From NCBI RefSeq assembly GCF_000346465.2, contig NC_034014.1:803802-867801 (forward strand): a DNA stretch of 64,000 nucleotides, in the 5' to 3' direction. The notes under the pieces are model-generated. The model was given only the letters and a program-made list of their open reading frames with translations. It made no database searches and was not told the DNA's origin. This DNA comes from Prunus persica. Lineage: Eukaryota; Streptophyta; Magnoliopsida; Rosales; Rosaceae. Positions within the stretch are counted from its first letter, which is position 1; each line of letters begins with the position of its first letter. The translations under genes were made by a program, and so were the position numbers. Below are positions 42,301 through 53,587 of this stretch, piece after piece.

Positions 42301-43412
42301 GAAGCACTGAGTACCCCATAACCTAAAAAGTGTCCAATAACAATTTTGTTCATCACACTTAAAAACGAAAATATTAAATTAGTAATCCCAATGATTCATG
42401 CATCTGCAACTAGAAGCACTGCCAAGCTCCAAATAGAGCTAAAACTGATTTTCTGACAGCCGAACACTTAATTAAAAACATAAAACCCACTGTTCGAGCT
42501 TTTCGGCAATAATCGATTCGTCCCAGTGGAAAAAAAACACATACCAATTAAAATTCAATAAGTCACAAAAATGCAAATAAAGAAAACACCTTTGATCTCT
42601 CTCCTAAACCTTCCCCTTTAATTTCTTCAATCCAGACTACCTTCAATCCAAAAATGCAGGGAATTTGTTCAATGTCTCGGAGCTGATCTTCCTATTAATG
42701 ATTGTAACAGCTTTTGTTTCTACAAAACTCTAATGAGCCATAGATTTGGAATCCTTTCCTCCTTTCCTCCAAATACAGCCTAAGGGTTCAGAAAATGGGC
42801 AAACAATAGGTATCAATCAAGCTAACGTATTGTTGCTCTGGAGTACAGAAATGTTTCAGAAAAGGCATTTCTTGGAGCATTCGATTTCTTACTACGACCA
42901 TCTCATGAGTCACTTACCACAAATTGTCTGTCTTTACTGAACTAAGCCTAAATATATTGTTCTTATTGAAGTTTTAACAAAAATTACTAATCAATTTAAG
43001 TAAACTTATACTAACGTTTAAACTTACAAAGACTTATAACACAGTTTCCTAGAAACTTACATTATTTGAACTAATATGTTTGTCATTTTCAAGAAAAATA
43101 ATAAAACCTCTCAAGAATCCAAAAACTAGTAAGAAAATCTTTCACCTTTCCCAGGTACCGTTTTGGCCACCTCTTTCGAGCCTCTGTATCTTTCACCGGT
43201 TTGCCAAGAAACTTGGCTTCAGGCTCCTCTCCATCTTTGACGGCGACCGCTTTACCCTTGAGCTTCCTCGGCGGAGAAGCAGTTTTTTCCATACTCTCTG
43301 CGACCTCTTTTTTAGCTATCGGCTCCTCAGTACGCTTCAGCTTATTGGCTGAAGCGGAATTGGATGGAGGAGCTTCAGAGGGCGAAGACTTGCTCTTGCG
43401 CTTGCCGGCCAT
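36331..43412 (-). CDS. CMT3: Chromomethylase (CMT3-type DNA cytosine methyltransferase)
   Basis: A complete 21-exon gene of 874 aa; all phases close. Exons, in transcript order: 43412-43146, 42087-42062, 41887-41794, 41168-41061, 40916-40800, 40716-40617, 40519-40269, 40036-39971, 39887-39600, 39096-39038, 38933-38867, 38757-38428, 38346-38278, 38208-38122, 38031-37944, 37411-37299, 37193-37089, 37004-36961, 36861-36792, 36697-36594, 36502-36331. Order: basic N-terminus ([10 protein letters not shown]), BAH domain (exons 3-6), motif [13 protein letters not shown], an acidic linker, chromodomain ([15 protein letters not shown]), catalytic motif [12 protein letters not shown], motif VI LMENV, motif [13 protein letters not shown], motif [19 protein letters not shown] chromodomain between motifs I and IV defines plant chromomethylases, which bind H3K9me2 and methylate CHG sites. 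Length and N-terminus fit CMT3 better than CMT2, which has a much longer N-terminus; CMT1 cannot be excluded. Acts in the nucleus. Confidence 0.93.
39418..39535 (-). repeat. SINE-like piece with GA microsatellite in a CMT intron
   Basis: In the intron between exons 9 and 10 a (GA)n run (39421-39441) adjoins AATTGAACCCACACTTTACG. The minus strand there reads GTGGGTTCAATTCTC, a B-box-like string of tRNA-derived SINEs. Borders unclear. Confidence 0.35.
42088..43145 (-). other. Large first intron of the chromomethylase
   Basis: About 1.06 kb with GT-AG borders, no repeat or gene recognised beyond a possible SINE-like string near 42160 (ATTAGCCCAAGTGGCATGGG). Confidence 0.6.
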
Positions 43413-44559
43413 TGTCGGTACGGCGGAGAGAGAGATTGAATGGCCGAGGAAGATATAAATGGAAGGGAGACAAATAGTTTGGTGGAGAGAGAAAGAGGGC
43501 AATAGGGTTTGTTTAGGGAGTAAGTGATTAGGATTTATATTGTGGGCCGCGAAATTTTGAAGCGCAAATTTTGGAGTGCGAGGCGTGGGCGGGAAAGCGG
43601 AAATTTTCGTAAGAGGATTTGAATTTTGACGTGACGTTCCGAACGTTGGGACTTTTGGGTATGTTTGGTTGCGTGGAGGACTTTTTGGTGATTTCGGGTT
43701 TCATTTTAACTTTATTTTCTTTTTTATTTGTGATTCAATGAATCAATAAGCGTGTGGATATGTCTAAAAATAAATTAAAAGCATCATGATGAATATACAA
43801 TGCATATGTGATAAAGTGTGTGACTTAAAAGTACCCGGTGTGCAAGAGGCTTGTATCTCTCAAGTGTGTAAAGAATTTGTTTCTCAAGTGCTTAAGAGTA
43901 TTTACTCCTGCACCGAAAGTTTTAAATTCGATTTTCCTCAACATCACTTGTATAAATATAAATTACATAGTATAAATTGAACTAGGGTGCTTTGGGCTTT
44001 ACCCTTGAGCTTCCTCTCCATACTTTCTTTTAATTAATTTATCCTCCAACTGTAAATAAATAATAATAAAAATTATTAATCTACCTTTAATATTGAATAC
44101 GTATCAATTTCATTCAAGATGACTTCGAATAAAGTCAAGTACATTCTACTCCTATGTATTCCATTTAACATTATTGTTCTTCGTATGTATTCCATTTAAC
44201 CTTATTGTATTGTTTTAATAATTGAAATAATATATAATAGAAAATTGTAACTGTTTGTTATTTAATAAATATTTGATTATGTAAGTACAACTTATTTTTA
44301 TGAATAAATTTTTTTATCGTCTTTGCAAGCCCCCTCACCGCTGCACTTGATATCGTCTTCGGAGCCCAAGAAGAAAGGTTATTGGGCCAACTCTAAAGCT
44401 TAAAGCCTCTAGAGGAAATTGTTCCTGCCTGGTAAGTAGTGCAAAAATCCAAAAATTAAACGAGAAACAATAATTACTAAATAATTAAAAGTTGCAGACA
44501 GCATTGATGCATTCCTGATCATCAGAAGTACTAGTACTATTAATATTTGGAAAATGTCC
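43413..44559. other. Chromomethylase promoter side and spacer
   Basis: The minus-strand leader of the chromomethylase has CT-rich sequence (43440-43500). Beyond it no gene was seen. 43850-43960 holds a possible diverged SINE-like string (AGTATTTACTCCTGCACCG). Confidence 0.5.
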
Positions 44560-45246
44560 CTAGCTTGATGACGAGGATGATTCCAGTACTGCAGGATCAT
44601 TGACGACGACGTTGTTTTCAAAATTTTGTGGATTTGGGTGCTTCAAATTATGAGGTTTGTAATATTTATTGAAGCGAAGATTACAAAGAATTATGAAGAA
44701 GCAGGCGGCTACATAGATGGAATAGGCAGTGCATTTGAACCAGAGAGGAAAAGGGATGGTGATGGATATGAGGAAGGCAGTGAATCCGAAAAAGAGGCCC
44801 AAATTGTGGAAGAGGTAGGAGATTGATATGCCTGCAGGACAGTAGTTGAAGTGAACAAATTTGCTGACCAAGATACAAGTGAAGGCAAGTAAGACTGTGA
44901 GTCCAAGAAAGTAGAAGTTCAGAGGGAGCTCATGAGAGTCGTGAAGTTGGAGGGGCAGAAGGGCAAGTCCAATTGCAGCTGTGAAGCAAAACACCACAAT
45001 TATCTTTGCCCAATCTAACTTGTTCTTGTTGTTCCTCCTCCTCCTCCTATCTCTATAAGAATAAGCTGCTGCTGCTTCTGCTACTTGTAGTGCGGCTTCG
45101 GGATCATCAAGATTAGGATCATAATCATCATGATCAAGCGGACTAATTATAAGAGATTTGACTAGTTGTAGGATCTTTGTAGTAATTGCAATGAGAAGAG
45201 GCTTTAAGTAGTGATCATAAACAGTATTAATAATAACATGCTTCAT
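44560..45246 (-). CDS. Uncharacterised four-TM membrane protein, copy 2
   Basis: A single-exon frame of 228 aa (ATG 45246). The N-terminal 75 residues are hydrophilic with an Arg-rich patch (RDRRRRRNNKNK). The family block LDWAKIIVVFCF then leads into four membrane segments at about 81-99, 110-131, 144-163 and 170-188, with IPFPLWFKCTA before the fourth. Unlike copies 1 and 3 it has a 40-residue C-terminal tail (Asn/Pro-rich, ending in a Ser run). Acidic LDDPEA before the membrane part is shared by all copies. A GA microsatellite (45261-45288) and a TA run (45358-45382) precede the gene. Function unknown. Confidence 0.75.
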   Translation of the reverse strand: MKHVIINTVYDHYLKPLLIAITTKILQLVKSLIISPLDHDDYDPNLDDPEAALQVAEAAAAYSYRDRRRRRNNKNKLDWAKIIVVFCFTAAIGLALLPLQLHDSHELPLNFYFLGLTVLLAFTCILVSKFVHFNYCPAGISISYLFHNLGLFFGFTAFLISITIPFPLWFKCTAYSIYVAACFFIILCNLRFNKYYKPHNLKHPNPQNFENNVVVNDPAVLESSSSSS

Positions 45247-45257
45247 TTTATTAAGCG

Positions 45258-45260
<3 letters not shown>

Positions 45261-45288
<28 letters not shown>
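45261..45288. repeat. (GA)n microsatellite in the leader of four-TM gene 2
   Basis: AGAGAG run; a TATATA run follows at 45358-45382. Confidence 0.9.
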
Positions 45289-45293
<5 letters not shown>

Positions 45294-45382
45294 TGTATAT
45301 AGAGATAGAGAGACAGATACTGAGGTAGATTTTGAGAGAACCGTTAGTGCAGTGCAGGTATATATATATATATATATATATG

Positions 45383-47340
45383 TTGGAGGTTTCTGAAAAT
45401 TAGGAACTTCTTGGTAATTTACTTGACATACACAGTGTTTGGAAATTCAGAGAGGAGGGTTTCAGAAAGTCTACTCCTCCTATCTCTATAAGAACACATG
45501 ATGTAGAAAAGGTACAAAAGTGAATATGATCAAGCGCACAAAAACTTTAGTTGGAGATTGATTATGCAGAAATGGGTATTGGTGTGTATATAATATCAAG
45601 ATAATCACCACTTTTTGTAACTTCGGTAGGTTGCCGTAAAAGCCTAAAAGGGTATTGGTGTACATAATATAGCCCTATAATATAACATGGCTTCACTTTT
45701 TTATGTCGATCGGATGCCAACTTCAAACTCTTTTTTTGTCAAACGCTGGGAGGGGGAGGGGGAATATTAGGTGGGTTTTTACAATATTGCTCAGGGGACG
45801 GGCAACTTCAAACTTTGACTTGTATAAATATTTTATTTAACGTAAACTGCCTTGTTTCAAACTGAGGATGTGACTGAATTATCAGAGTTTACTCAAGACT
45901 AAATCATACATTAGTTATTTGGTTTTTTTTTACTTGCGTTTCTTTTCTCTGTCTCTGTCTATCTCTATGGGAAATGCAATCCATTCCTTCATTTTCTTTT
46001 CTTTTATAGAAAATCTTTTGCCTTGTTTTATATATATTTTTTTTTGTGGAAGGAAACATACGTTGTCCAAATATATTAACATAAAATACACAATTTCAAT
46101 TTTGTCATTGAATATATATTCATTTTGATAGTATGTAATTTTTGGTTATATTTAATATGTATTTATTTTATATATAAGTTTATTGAAAATTAGTCAATAA
46201 AACTATGAATTAAAGTTGTTTAAAAAAGCTATAAAAGCAATACATATAAAAAAAAAATCATTAAATTCGAAGTTAAAAATTTTAACTAACCACCTGTCAA
46301 AAAATTCTTTGTTCCACCCTTGTCCAAACCTCTTTCAATGCACGCCCGCCACACATGGGCGAAACTAGCCCAGGGAGCTTTTTTGGATAATTTACTATGA
46401 AAACCCACACGGCTTTGTCTTGGTGCAAGAAACAGAAAGCTAACTAGATGGGCCGCCGTTCAACTAAACTCAGCTGGATGGACAGACAAAAACCAACTTA
46501 TTATCTGCATCGTCTTTCGTGTCTTTGTGCAGCAGCTGTTTAAAAATGTCTGGAACACTCAAAATACATATTTTTATTTTTCTGTAATACATTCATTTAT
46601 TTGAAATTAGAAAAACACAAAATGTTGTTTTCTTTTACCGACTTATGCAAAAACAAAGAAGACGAAAACATTCCACAGCATGGAATTCAAGATTGAGTAT
46701 ACAGAAAAGTAGGAGTGACGTTAAATCATTTTTTTATTATTGGAATTTGACTCCCTGATTCTGATCCGATCCGTCGGAAAATAAGGCATATTCCAATCCC
46801 ATGTGTTTCACTCAAAATTATTATACGAATTTTAGAGTCTCTTAAAAGAATTGGCCCTGGGCTTTCTTTTTTTTTTAAAAAAAATTTTTATGTGAGACAC
46901 AGACCTTGGGCTTTTTATTTGCCTTCTGAGAAAGGAACATTGGGTTTGGGCAAGTCATATTTTGACAATTTCAACTGGGTCAAAATAGATTGCAACCATT
47001 AGTGTGCCGGTAGAGGACCAAAACCACAAGGGATAAAACTGTACGAAATTATATTTGCACTCAAGGATATACTTTAGACACCCATGTCCTAAATTTTTAA
47101 TCCAGAGTTTTCCATTTCCCCATTTTTATTCACTTTTTACACTATGTATGATGTGGAATTCGTTGCATGGCAAATATTAATCAAGAAATTATACAAAATA
47201 ATATTTATTAATAGGAAATCATACAAACAGGAAGACAAATCGTTGTGGAATTTCATGCAGATATATCAAGCTACTACTCAACTTTTACAAACATAAAGGG
47301 CACTGTGAAGTTATTACAGTAGTGCAGTCTAATATATCTC
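45383..47340. other. Intergenic, no gene seen
   Basis: AT-rich with homopolymer runs. 47070-47130 (ATACTTTAGACACCCATGTC) is repeated at 55245-55300, another trace of duplicated flanks of the four-TM family. Confidence 0.5.
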
Positions 47341-47341
47341 T

Positions 47342-47372
<31 letters not shown>
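47341..47372. repeat. (TC)n microsatellite
   Basis: A CTCTCT run directly downstream of four-TM gene 3. Confidence 0.9.
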
Positions 47373-47375
<3 letters not shown>

Positions 47376-47382
47376 ATTAATA

Positions 47383-47901
47383 TTAATTATAGAAGTGATT
47401 GCAAAATATGACTACAAGGCCTGAGGCCACATAGATGACAGATGCAGTACATTTAAACCAGAGAGGAAAAGGGATTGTAATGGAAATGAAGAAGGCGGTG
47501 ACTGCGAAAAAGACCCCAAAGAAATGGAAGAGATGAACTGTTATTCTTGGACAGTTGGAGTGCTGAACAAATTTGCTTACCATGATACACGCAAAGGCGA
47601 GTAGGACTGCCAGTCCGAGAAAGAAAAAGCTTAGAGGGAGCTTGCTGGGGTCAACTTGGGTGTGTATGAGAGCCATGGCAACTCCTGTTGACAAGCAATA
47701 CACCACAACAATCTTTGCCCAATCCAAGTTCCTAGCTGCTGCTGCTGTTGTTGTTGCAGATGGTTGTGGTTTTGCTGCTGGAGCTGGAGCTTCTGGGTCA
47801 TCGAGATTATCAAGACGGCTCACAATGAATATTATTTTCTGGAGCAGTAAATGGAAAGAGGCCTTTAGGGACTGATAAGAAGCAGTGCAAGTATTCCTCA
47901 T
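47383..47901 (-). CDS. Uncharacterised four-TM membrane protein, copy 3
   Basis: A single-exon frame of 172 aa from the ATG at 47901 (MRNTCTASYQ; matches the start of copy 1, MRNTSTHSSS). It has the acidic LDDPEAPAPA, an Ala/Thr stretch, NLDWAKIVVVYCLS and four membrane segments with CPRITVHLFHFFGVFF and IPFPLWFKCTASVIYV. It is closest to copy 1: loop sequences CPRIT and the last segment agree almost residue for residue, whereas copy 2 differs. The upstream 130 bp, with TAGCTGTGGATGTAGGT, is repeated at 49740-49950. An expressed gene is likely from the intact frame; function unknown. Confidence 0.75.
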   Translation of the reverse strand: MRNTCTASYQSLKASFHLLLQKIIFIVSRLDNLDDPEAPAPAAKPQPSATTTAAAARNLDWAKIVVVYCLSTGVAMALIHTQVDPSKLPLSFFFLGLAVLLAFACIMVSKFVQHSNCPRITVHLFHFFGVFFAVTAFFISITIPFPLWFKCTASVIYVASGLVVIFCNHFYN

Positions 47902-48084
47902 TTTTTTCTGCACGCGCTAGCTGTGGATGTAGGTGAAACCGACAACGGTGACCTACAGAGAGAGTAGTGAGACTGCGAGATTGAATTTGGCTTTGCTTTC
48001 ACTAATTCGTTGAGAGTTGAGAGAGTACACAATATATAGAGTTTCATATGAAACATGCTTGGTTTCCTAAGTTCTTTCTGGCTT

Positions 48085-48242
48085 TTTCTTTTTCCAATCT
48101 CCTGTTCATTCTTTCTGGCTTTTTCTTTCTCCCTGTTCATTGGGTCGATTCATTCTTTCTCCAATCTCCTGTTCATTGGGTCGATTCATTCTTTCTCCAA
48201 TCTCCTGTTCATTGGGTCAATTCATTCTTTCTCCAATCTCCT
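48085..48242. repeat. 36-bp tandem repeat, about four copies
   Basis: TCTCCAATCTCCTGTTCATT followed by GGGTCGATTCATTCTT, repeated head to tail, the first unit diverged. Confidence 0.85.
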
Positions 48243-48325
48243 GTCTCATAAAATGTTAAATTTGAGATAGACAGGTCAAAGGCCACTCTTAGCAGCACCG
48301 ATATTGTCTCTAACTTAATCACCTA

Positions 48326-48617
48326 CTAGCCTCTCTGCACGCGCTTCCGCGCTTGCGAGAAGTTTTTTTTTAAAAATAAGTAAATTTATTTTAAAATTAA
48401 AAAAGATAATGGATAGTTATATTCCATAAAAATAAGATCCATTATCTGCCTTTTCCTTTTCTTTTAATTTTTTTAAATATGAAAAAGTGTGAATTTACCA
48501 TATTATCCTCATTTAATTAATAATTTGAATTCTTAATGTTTGTATTAACCAAGGGCATTTTCTGGTATTTTGAATGTTTCACCATTCTCTGCCTTTTGCT
48601 TTATATATATAGATAGA
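48326..48617 (-). mobile_element. Small non-autonomous Helitron-like element
   Basis: On the minus strand it starts TCTATCTATATATATAAAGC after an A and ends in GAGAGGCTAG before a T, matching Helitron rules (5' TC, 3' CTRR, insertion between A and T, no duplication). Eleven bases before the end is a hairpin (GCAAGCGC-GGAA-GCGCGTGC, one mismatch). Only 292 bp, no coding capacity. A diverged relative without hairpin lies at 17650-17885. Confidence 0.75.
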
Positions 48618-49690
48618 TAAAGCCCAGTATGTGTGAGGTTTTATCACAAAATGCCTTAGTGTTATTAGGAGTAGAACCACTTATTATAAATTGTAGTTTA
48701 TTTAATCAAGTGTCCGATGTGAGACTTTATATTCTTCAACATTTGATGTTTTAACTTCCTTACTTTTCCTTACTGTTGTCATGTTATTTGCCAAACTTTT
48801 TTTTCTTTATAATTCCTTACTTATTGAATTTACTTAGTTACCAACTAGACAAAAATCTCTCTCAGTAGGTTTTTTTTGGTATCTAGAGTCTCTACATTTA
48901 GTTCTTTTGCATTTATCCGTATTTCACAATATACTCTAACTATTTAAGACATGACACATGGCATGTGAGACTTTTAAAAATTAATTAAAAAAATTAAGGT
49001 TCAATTTAAAATTAAAAGAACATAAAATCACAAAATTCAGTGAAAACCAACTCCCCCTCCCCACCACCACTACCCACGCCAATGCCACCCAATACAAGAT
49101 GCCATTTCTCTGTATGTTTTTCTGGCCAAGCCTAACCCCTGAGAAACGACAAATCTATCCCCCTCAAACCATGATATAAGCAGGGTGTCAATACAAATCA
49201 AAATACCATAGGTTATATTTTTTTCGTCAATTGAGTAGACTAAGAAGGGCGGTGAATGGAGAGGTTGATTGTTGGAATAATATGCCGATGCATTTTGATC
49301 TTTCATATAATACTTTAGGTTATAATCATACTTTGGTGGATGATTATTTTTAATTTGTATGTGTTCTTAACAACCCACTTTCCCTACCCTCCCTAATTCT
49401 TCCCAGCGGCCCCCAACTTTCGTGGAGAAGCATGTGGTTTTTTAGTTTATGTTTTATTTTTTATATTTAAGCAATAAAACATTTGTTAATTTAAAACAAT
49501 TTTGTAATTAAAAAAAAAAATCTAACGCTTACATTGGTGATATGTCATGACTTAAACGGTTAGATTATTTAAATGGTCTAGGTATCGTGCAAAATGTGAG
49601 TAAATGCATGAGAGCTAAATGTAGAGGCTCGAGATCCTAATTTTCTAATCTTTTTTGACAAAATTTCAAACTAAATGTAGAAACTCGGAA
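48618..49690. other. Intergenic, no gene seen
   Basis: 48740-48870 (TTTGATGTTTTAACTTCCTT, ACCAACTAGACAAAAA) is repeated at 53490-53560 and 54005-54060. The open frame at 49070-49306 has no recognisable content. Confidence 0.5.
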
Positions 49691-49699
49691 CTGACAGTA

Positions 49700-49955
49700 A
49701 TAATAAAAAGAAGAAATAGTGCAAGTATTGCGCATTTTTTTCTACATGCGCTAGCTGTGGATGTAGGTTAAACTGACGACGGTGACCTTGATCTAGCTAG
49801 CTTGAGAGCTCAATGGAAAAGATCAGGGCAGATTAAGGGTACTGATATTGAATTTCCTCAGGGAGAGAGCAGTGAGACTGCCATATTGAATTTGGCTTGC
49901 TTTCACTAATTCCATCCATGAGAGGACATAATATAGAGTTCATATGACCTACTTA
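49700..49955 (-). pseudogene. Fourth four-TM gene copy: 5' end only
   Basis: 49725-49950 matches the start codon region and leader of copy 3 (47885-48045), including GCTAGCTGTGGATGTAGGT and GAATTTGGCTTGCTTTCACT. The start survives (minus strand MRNTCTIS at about 49734), but after about eight codons similarity ends and no membrane segments follow. An 80-bp insertion relative to copy 3 sits in the leader. Confidence 0.7.
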
Positions 49956-51026
49956 ACTCGAGGTTAAGACTGTTTGGTCTACTAACTCATGTTAACACTC
50001 TTATTCTCATCCACATAGGTTTTTTTTTTTAATTCGAGTAAATATGAAGTGCCCATTTGACATTACTTATTTGGAGCAAAAATCACTTTTTTTTGAAAAG
50101 TTTTCTTCCACATACTTGTTTGGTAAATGAAAAAATGATATTTTAAGAATTATTGATTTCAGCCACAGTGATTTGACAAAGCTACCAGGAGGGTGCTTTC
50201 ATTCCCCTTCCGGTTATGCGTAAAGTGGATTGGGGAACCCGTGCTCTTTAATGAATTTTTCTTAACTGCCCAAATTATCCTCTAGGCTTTTACAAATGAC
50301 ATCTATTGTCCTCCACTTTTGTTGAACCCCTCATCTTCCCTCACGATTAGTACTCAGTTCTTCTTCTTCTTCATCTTAAATTTTTATTTTTTGTCGTCTT
50401 CTCTTCACACATTTATTCTTTAATTTGTCTCCACAATTCCTGCTACCTAGATCTAAGGTTTGTTTCTCATCTTTTTTTCATTTTCTCTCTTCGTTTCTAG
50501 GTTGTATTCTCAAATAAGGTTTTACTCAACATCACCTTCAGGGTGGGTTGCTATGAATTTATTGGTTTTGTTGGATCACTGGTGTATTTTCTTTACTCTC
50601 TTTCTGGGTTTCAATAGAATGCTGTGAATTGATTATAATACTAAAAAAGTGATGTTGAGGGGGAAAGGGGATAATTGAAAAAATCATCACTCAAGAATTT
50701 TTTAACTTCCAAATTTACTTTAAAATATATGGAAAGGACTGCATATATGCTATATTAATTGTGTCCCCCCCCTTTTTTTTTGGGGGGGGTGGATCTCTGG
50801 TGTATTTTGTATATTTTTTTTCTGGGTTTCAATGAAATGCTATATTAATTGACAAAAACAAAAACAAGGCAGTATGACTATGAGCCCACATAACGCATCT
50901 AGAAAGTGATAATAAGGTGTCAAAGTGAATTGGAAGTTAATTGGCAATTGGTTGTTGTGTTGTGCTAGCTATGGATTTAAACAATACGAACGAAATTATT
51001 AACGAAGAGGCAATGAGAGCACTGAA
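49956..51026. other. Intergenic, no gene seen
   Basis: Low complexity, including a C8-T9-G8 stretch near 50765-50790. No supported frame. Confidence 0.5.
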
Positions 51027-51035
51027 TACTTGATG

Positions 51036-51423
51036 GGGATAATTATAGAAATGTCACCTGAATTTATACATCAGTTTCAATTTATCATCTTAAAGAAAAA
51101 TTTAAGCGAAATGTCACCAAAAGTTTTCAAAATGCATGATTTGTCACCTTACTTTAACATCATCCAATTTTTCATCTATTTTGAAGGGTCTTTCCAAACA
51201 AGATGGTTTACATAGCTTTATATTTAAATTATATAAAAAAGAGGGTTTACATACTGGAAAGACTAAAATACCCTTTAAAATGGATGGAAAATTGGATGAT
51301 GTTAAAGTCAGGTGACAAATCATGGATTTTGAAAACTTAAGGTGACATTTTGCTTAAATTTTTCTTTAAAGTGATAAATTGAAACTAATGAATAAGTTCA
51401 TGTGACATTTCTACTAAAATCCC
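51036..51423. mobile_element. Foldback MITE with about 170-bp arms (Mutator type)
   Basis: Nearly the whole 388 bp is an inverted repeat: GAAATGTCACCTGAATTTAT ... CATGATTTGTCACC ... TTTAACATCATCCAATTTT on the left returns in reverse complement on the right. Ends GGGATAATTATAG and GGGATTTTAGTAG are flanked by TACTTGATG (51027-51035) and TATTTGATG (51424-51432), 8 of 9 bases alike. No coding capacity. Confidence 0.82.
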
Positions 51424-51432
51424 TATTTGATG

Positions 51433-52180
51433 GAAAGATTTTGAGTTATTATATCCATTTGTGAATTCCAATTGGTCATAACATTCAGATTTTTTTGAGT
51501 TGTTGTTCTATTTATGAGTTCCACTTGGTTACAACATTAAGATTTTAGGTATTGCAATCTAAAATAATAATTTCAGCTTTTGAGTTATTATACACAGCTG
51601 ACAACACTTTTATAAAAAAAAATTACCAAACACTTAGAAACTGATTATCGTACTAGCATCACTTTTAACAAAAAGTTTACCAAACACCACACTACTTTCT
51701 TTAACAGTTGATTTCTTATACAACAAATTCAACATAAATGATTTTCACAGCACAACAATGTCAACTTAGCCCTAAAGATGATTTGGCAACTACTTTTTGG
51801 CTAGAATGGTTTTTTTTGGCAATTACTGTTGATTAGTTAACTCAAGTTAAGTTAAGACTTAAAAGATCAGGTGGTCAAGTTGGGGGTTCAACTTTTGATT
51901 TGTTAACACAAGTTAAGTTAAGACTTAAAAATGGTCATTGGGGTTGTACCGCAGTGGTCAAGCTGTCCATTTTCCTTCACCACTCACTATACATTTTGAG
52001 GGATTGTATCATGGCGAGGGAGGTATGTTCCCATTTGAGAGGTTTTTTCAATCTGACTTCCGAGCTTGGTTCTTAAGTAATTTATGTTCCCCTTTTGTTT
52101 ATGATAATCAACCTTGAAAAGTGGTTTTTTGTGTTTATTTGCTGGTATATCTGGAAGTGGCGAAATAGTAGAGTTTTCAA
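51433..52180. other. Intergenic with a local duplication
   Basis: 51836-51935 carries CAAGTTAAGTTAAGACTTAA twice, about 67 bp apart. No gene seen. Confidence 0.55.
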
Positions 52181-52184
52181 CCTT

Positions 52185-52430
52185 GGAAAGTGGACTTTAG
52201 GAACACATCCAAAGCCCATTTACAACATAACAAAGAGGCTTCAAACAGACATCGATTTCTTAAAACATGCCCAACCCCAAAACATTCAAAAAGGCATCAA
52301 AGTAATTTAATGATCAAAATTAAATTCAATAGGGCCAACTGTCATTTTTGGGTTTGTTTATAGAAATTAAATGGTGTATGGTTTATCTATATCACTGGTA
52401 CTAAGAATGATAATTAACTAAATATCTCAA
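52185..52430 (+). repeat. Copy of the dispersed repeat family
   Basis: GGACTTTAGGAACACATCC, AAGCCCATTTACAACATAAC and GGCCAACTGTCATTTTTGGG in the same order as 16937-17692 (other strand), ending AACTAAATATCTCAAAAG. Confidence 0.65.
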
Positions 52431-52444
52431 AAGATTATTTCTGC

Positions 52445-53245
52445 TGCAGTCTCAGAATGGCTCAAGGCTTATCCTACTAAGACCCCCCAAAGGGATCAAG
52501 TGAAGGTTATGTTAGCTTGGGAGCCCCTTGTGAATGGTATGTTAAAGTTAAATGTTGACGGTTCTCCCAAGGGTAGTACTGGTTGTATTGGTGCTGATGG
52601 AGTCATCCGAAATTCTCTTGGAGAATGGATAGGGTAATTTGCTGTCAACTTGGGGATGGGTCAAATTCTGGATGCTGAGCTTTGGAGTTTATTCTTGAGG
52701 TATTCACTATTATACCAAATATAGAGGCTCAAATTATTATTATTATTTTTTTATTTTTAAAACCTCATATAAAATGGACTTTAGAAATACACCCAAAGCC
52801 CATTTATAATAAGGCCAACTGTCATTTTTTGAGTTTGTTTATAGAAATTAAACGGTGTAGGGTTTATTTTATTTTATTTTATTTTATAAGAACAGGTATA
52901 TGACTAAATATCTCTTTATTCTTTGGCTTGCACCTTGTCGTCGAGAAAGGGGTTCCTAGACTCTCCATTGAAATGGATTCTATGACTCTTGTTCACCTTG
53001 TGAAACAACATGCTCACAATTGTTTTCACCCTTTAGCTGGAGTAATTGGTACATGTGTTCATTTGATGAGCAAGGTTGAAACTGTTGAGCTTTCTCACAT
53101 TTACAGGAAAAGGAATGTTGCTGCAGACTGTTTGGCAAATTAGAGCCAAAATATGGATCTAAGGGTTTGGTTTTTTGATGATGCTTCAGAGTGGATTAGT
53201 TCCTGTCTTATTGGTGATTTGTTGGGGGCTGCTAAGCCCCGGATG
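52445..53245 (+). pseudogene. RNase H domain fragment of a non-LTR element, interrupted
   Basis: 52530-52690 encodes MLKLNVDGSPKGSTGCIGAD and GVIRNSLGEWIG (first catalytic Asp of the RNase H fold in NVDGS), then DAELWSL (the Glu). After an insert, 52925-53140 continues with MDSMTLVHLVKQ (Asp in EMDS) and IYRKRNVAADCLAN. This is the RVT_3-type RNase H domain common in plant LINE-like elements. Stop codons at 52636 and after CLAN disable it. The insert (about 52695-52918) is a copy of the dispersed repeat, flanked by similar TTTATTC words. Confidence 0.75.
52695..52918 (+). mobile_element. Dispersed repeat copy inserted in the RNase H fragment
   Basis: Starts GAGGTATTCACTATTATACC, contains GACTTTAGAAATACACCC and GGCCAACTGTCATTTTTTG, ends GACTAAATATCTC. 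It splits the RNase H frame between LWSL and HLVVEKG. Flanks GTTTATTC and CTTTATTC agree at 7 of 8 bases, which suggests a target duplication. Confidence 0.65.
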
Positions 53246-53587
53246 ATTTGTGTTGTCTAGCTTTTGTTGTCTGGGTTATCCCTTTTTATTCACAAAAAAA
53301 GAAGAAAAAAAATAAAAGCTGTCTGTTTCCTTCACCCTCAAAAAACCTGTCCTTTTCCTTCACCCCTCACCCCAAAGGTGCCCAGGCGGATATGAAACAT
53401 TTGTATGTTGTATATGCTATATCTGATTTGCAGGACTTAATATGACAGATAACACCTTCTCACTTCTAATTTCTAACTAAACTACTGTATTTGATGTTTT
53501 AACTTCCTTACTTTTTCTTACTTTTGTTTTCTAACCCATGCATGCTATTTGATTTTCTTTTCAAGCCCAACTTTTTCTTCTTCTTTA
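53246..53587. other. Intergenic, no gene seen
   Basis: 53490-53560 repeats part of 48740-48870; the Harbinger-like MITE that follows is inserted in this copy. Confidence 0.5.

Noticed and set aside
49070..49306. Minus-strand frame of 78 codons
   Set aside because: No recognisable motif, no relatives in the window, AT-rich context.
50040..51790. Possible larger transposon whose ends (TTTGACATTACTTATTTGG and the complement of GTCAACTTAGCCCTA) might pair
   Set aside because: The inverted similarity is too weak and no target duplication was found.
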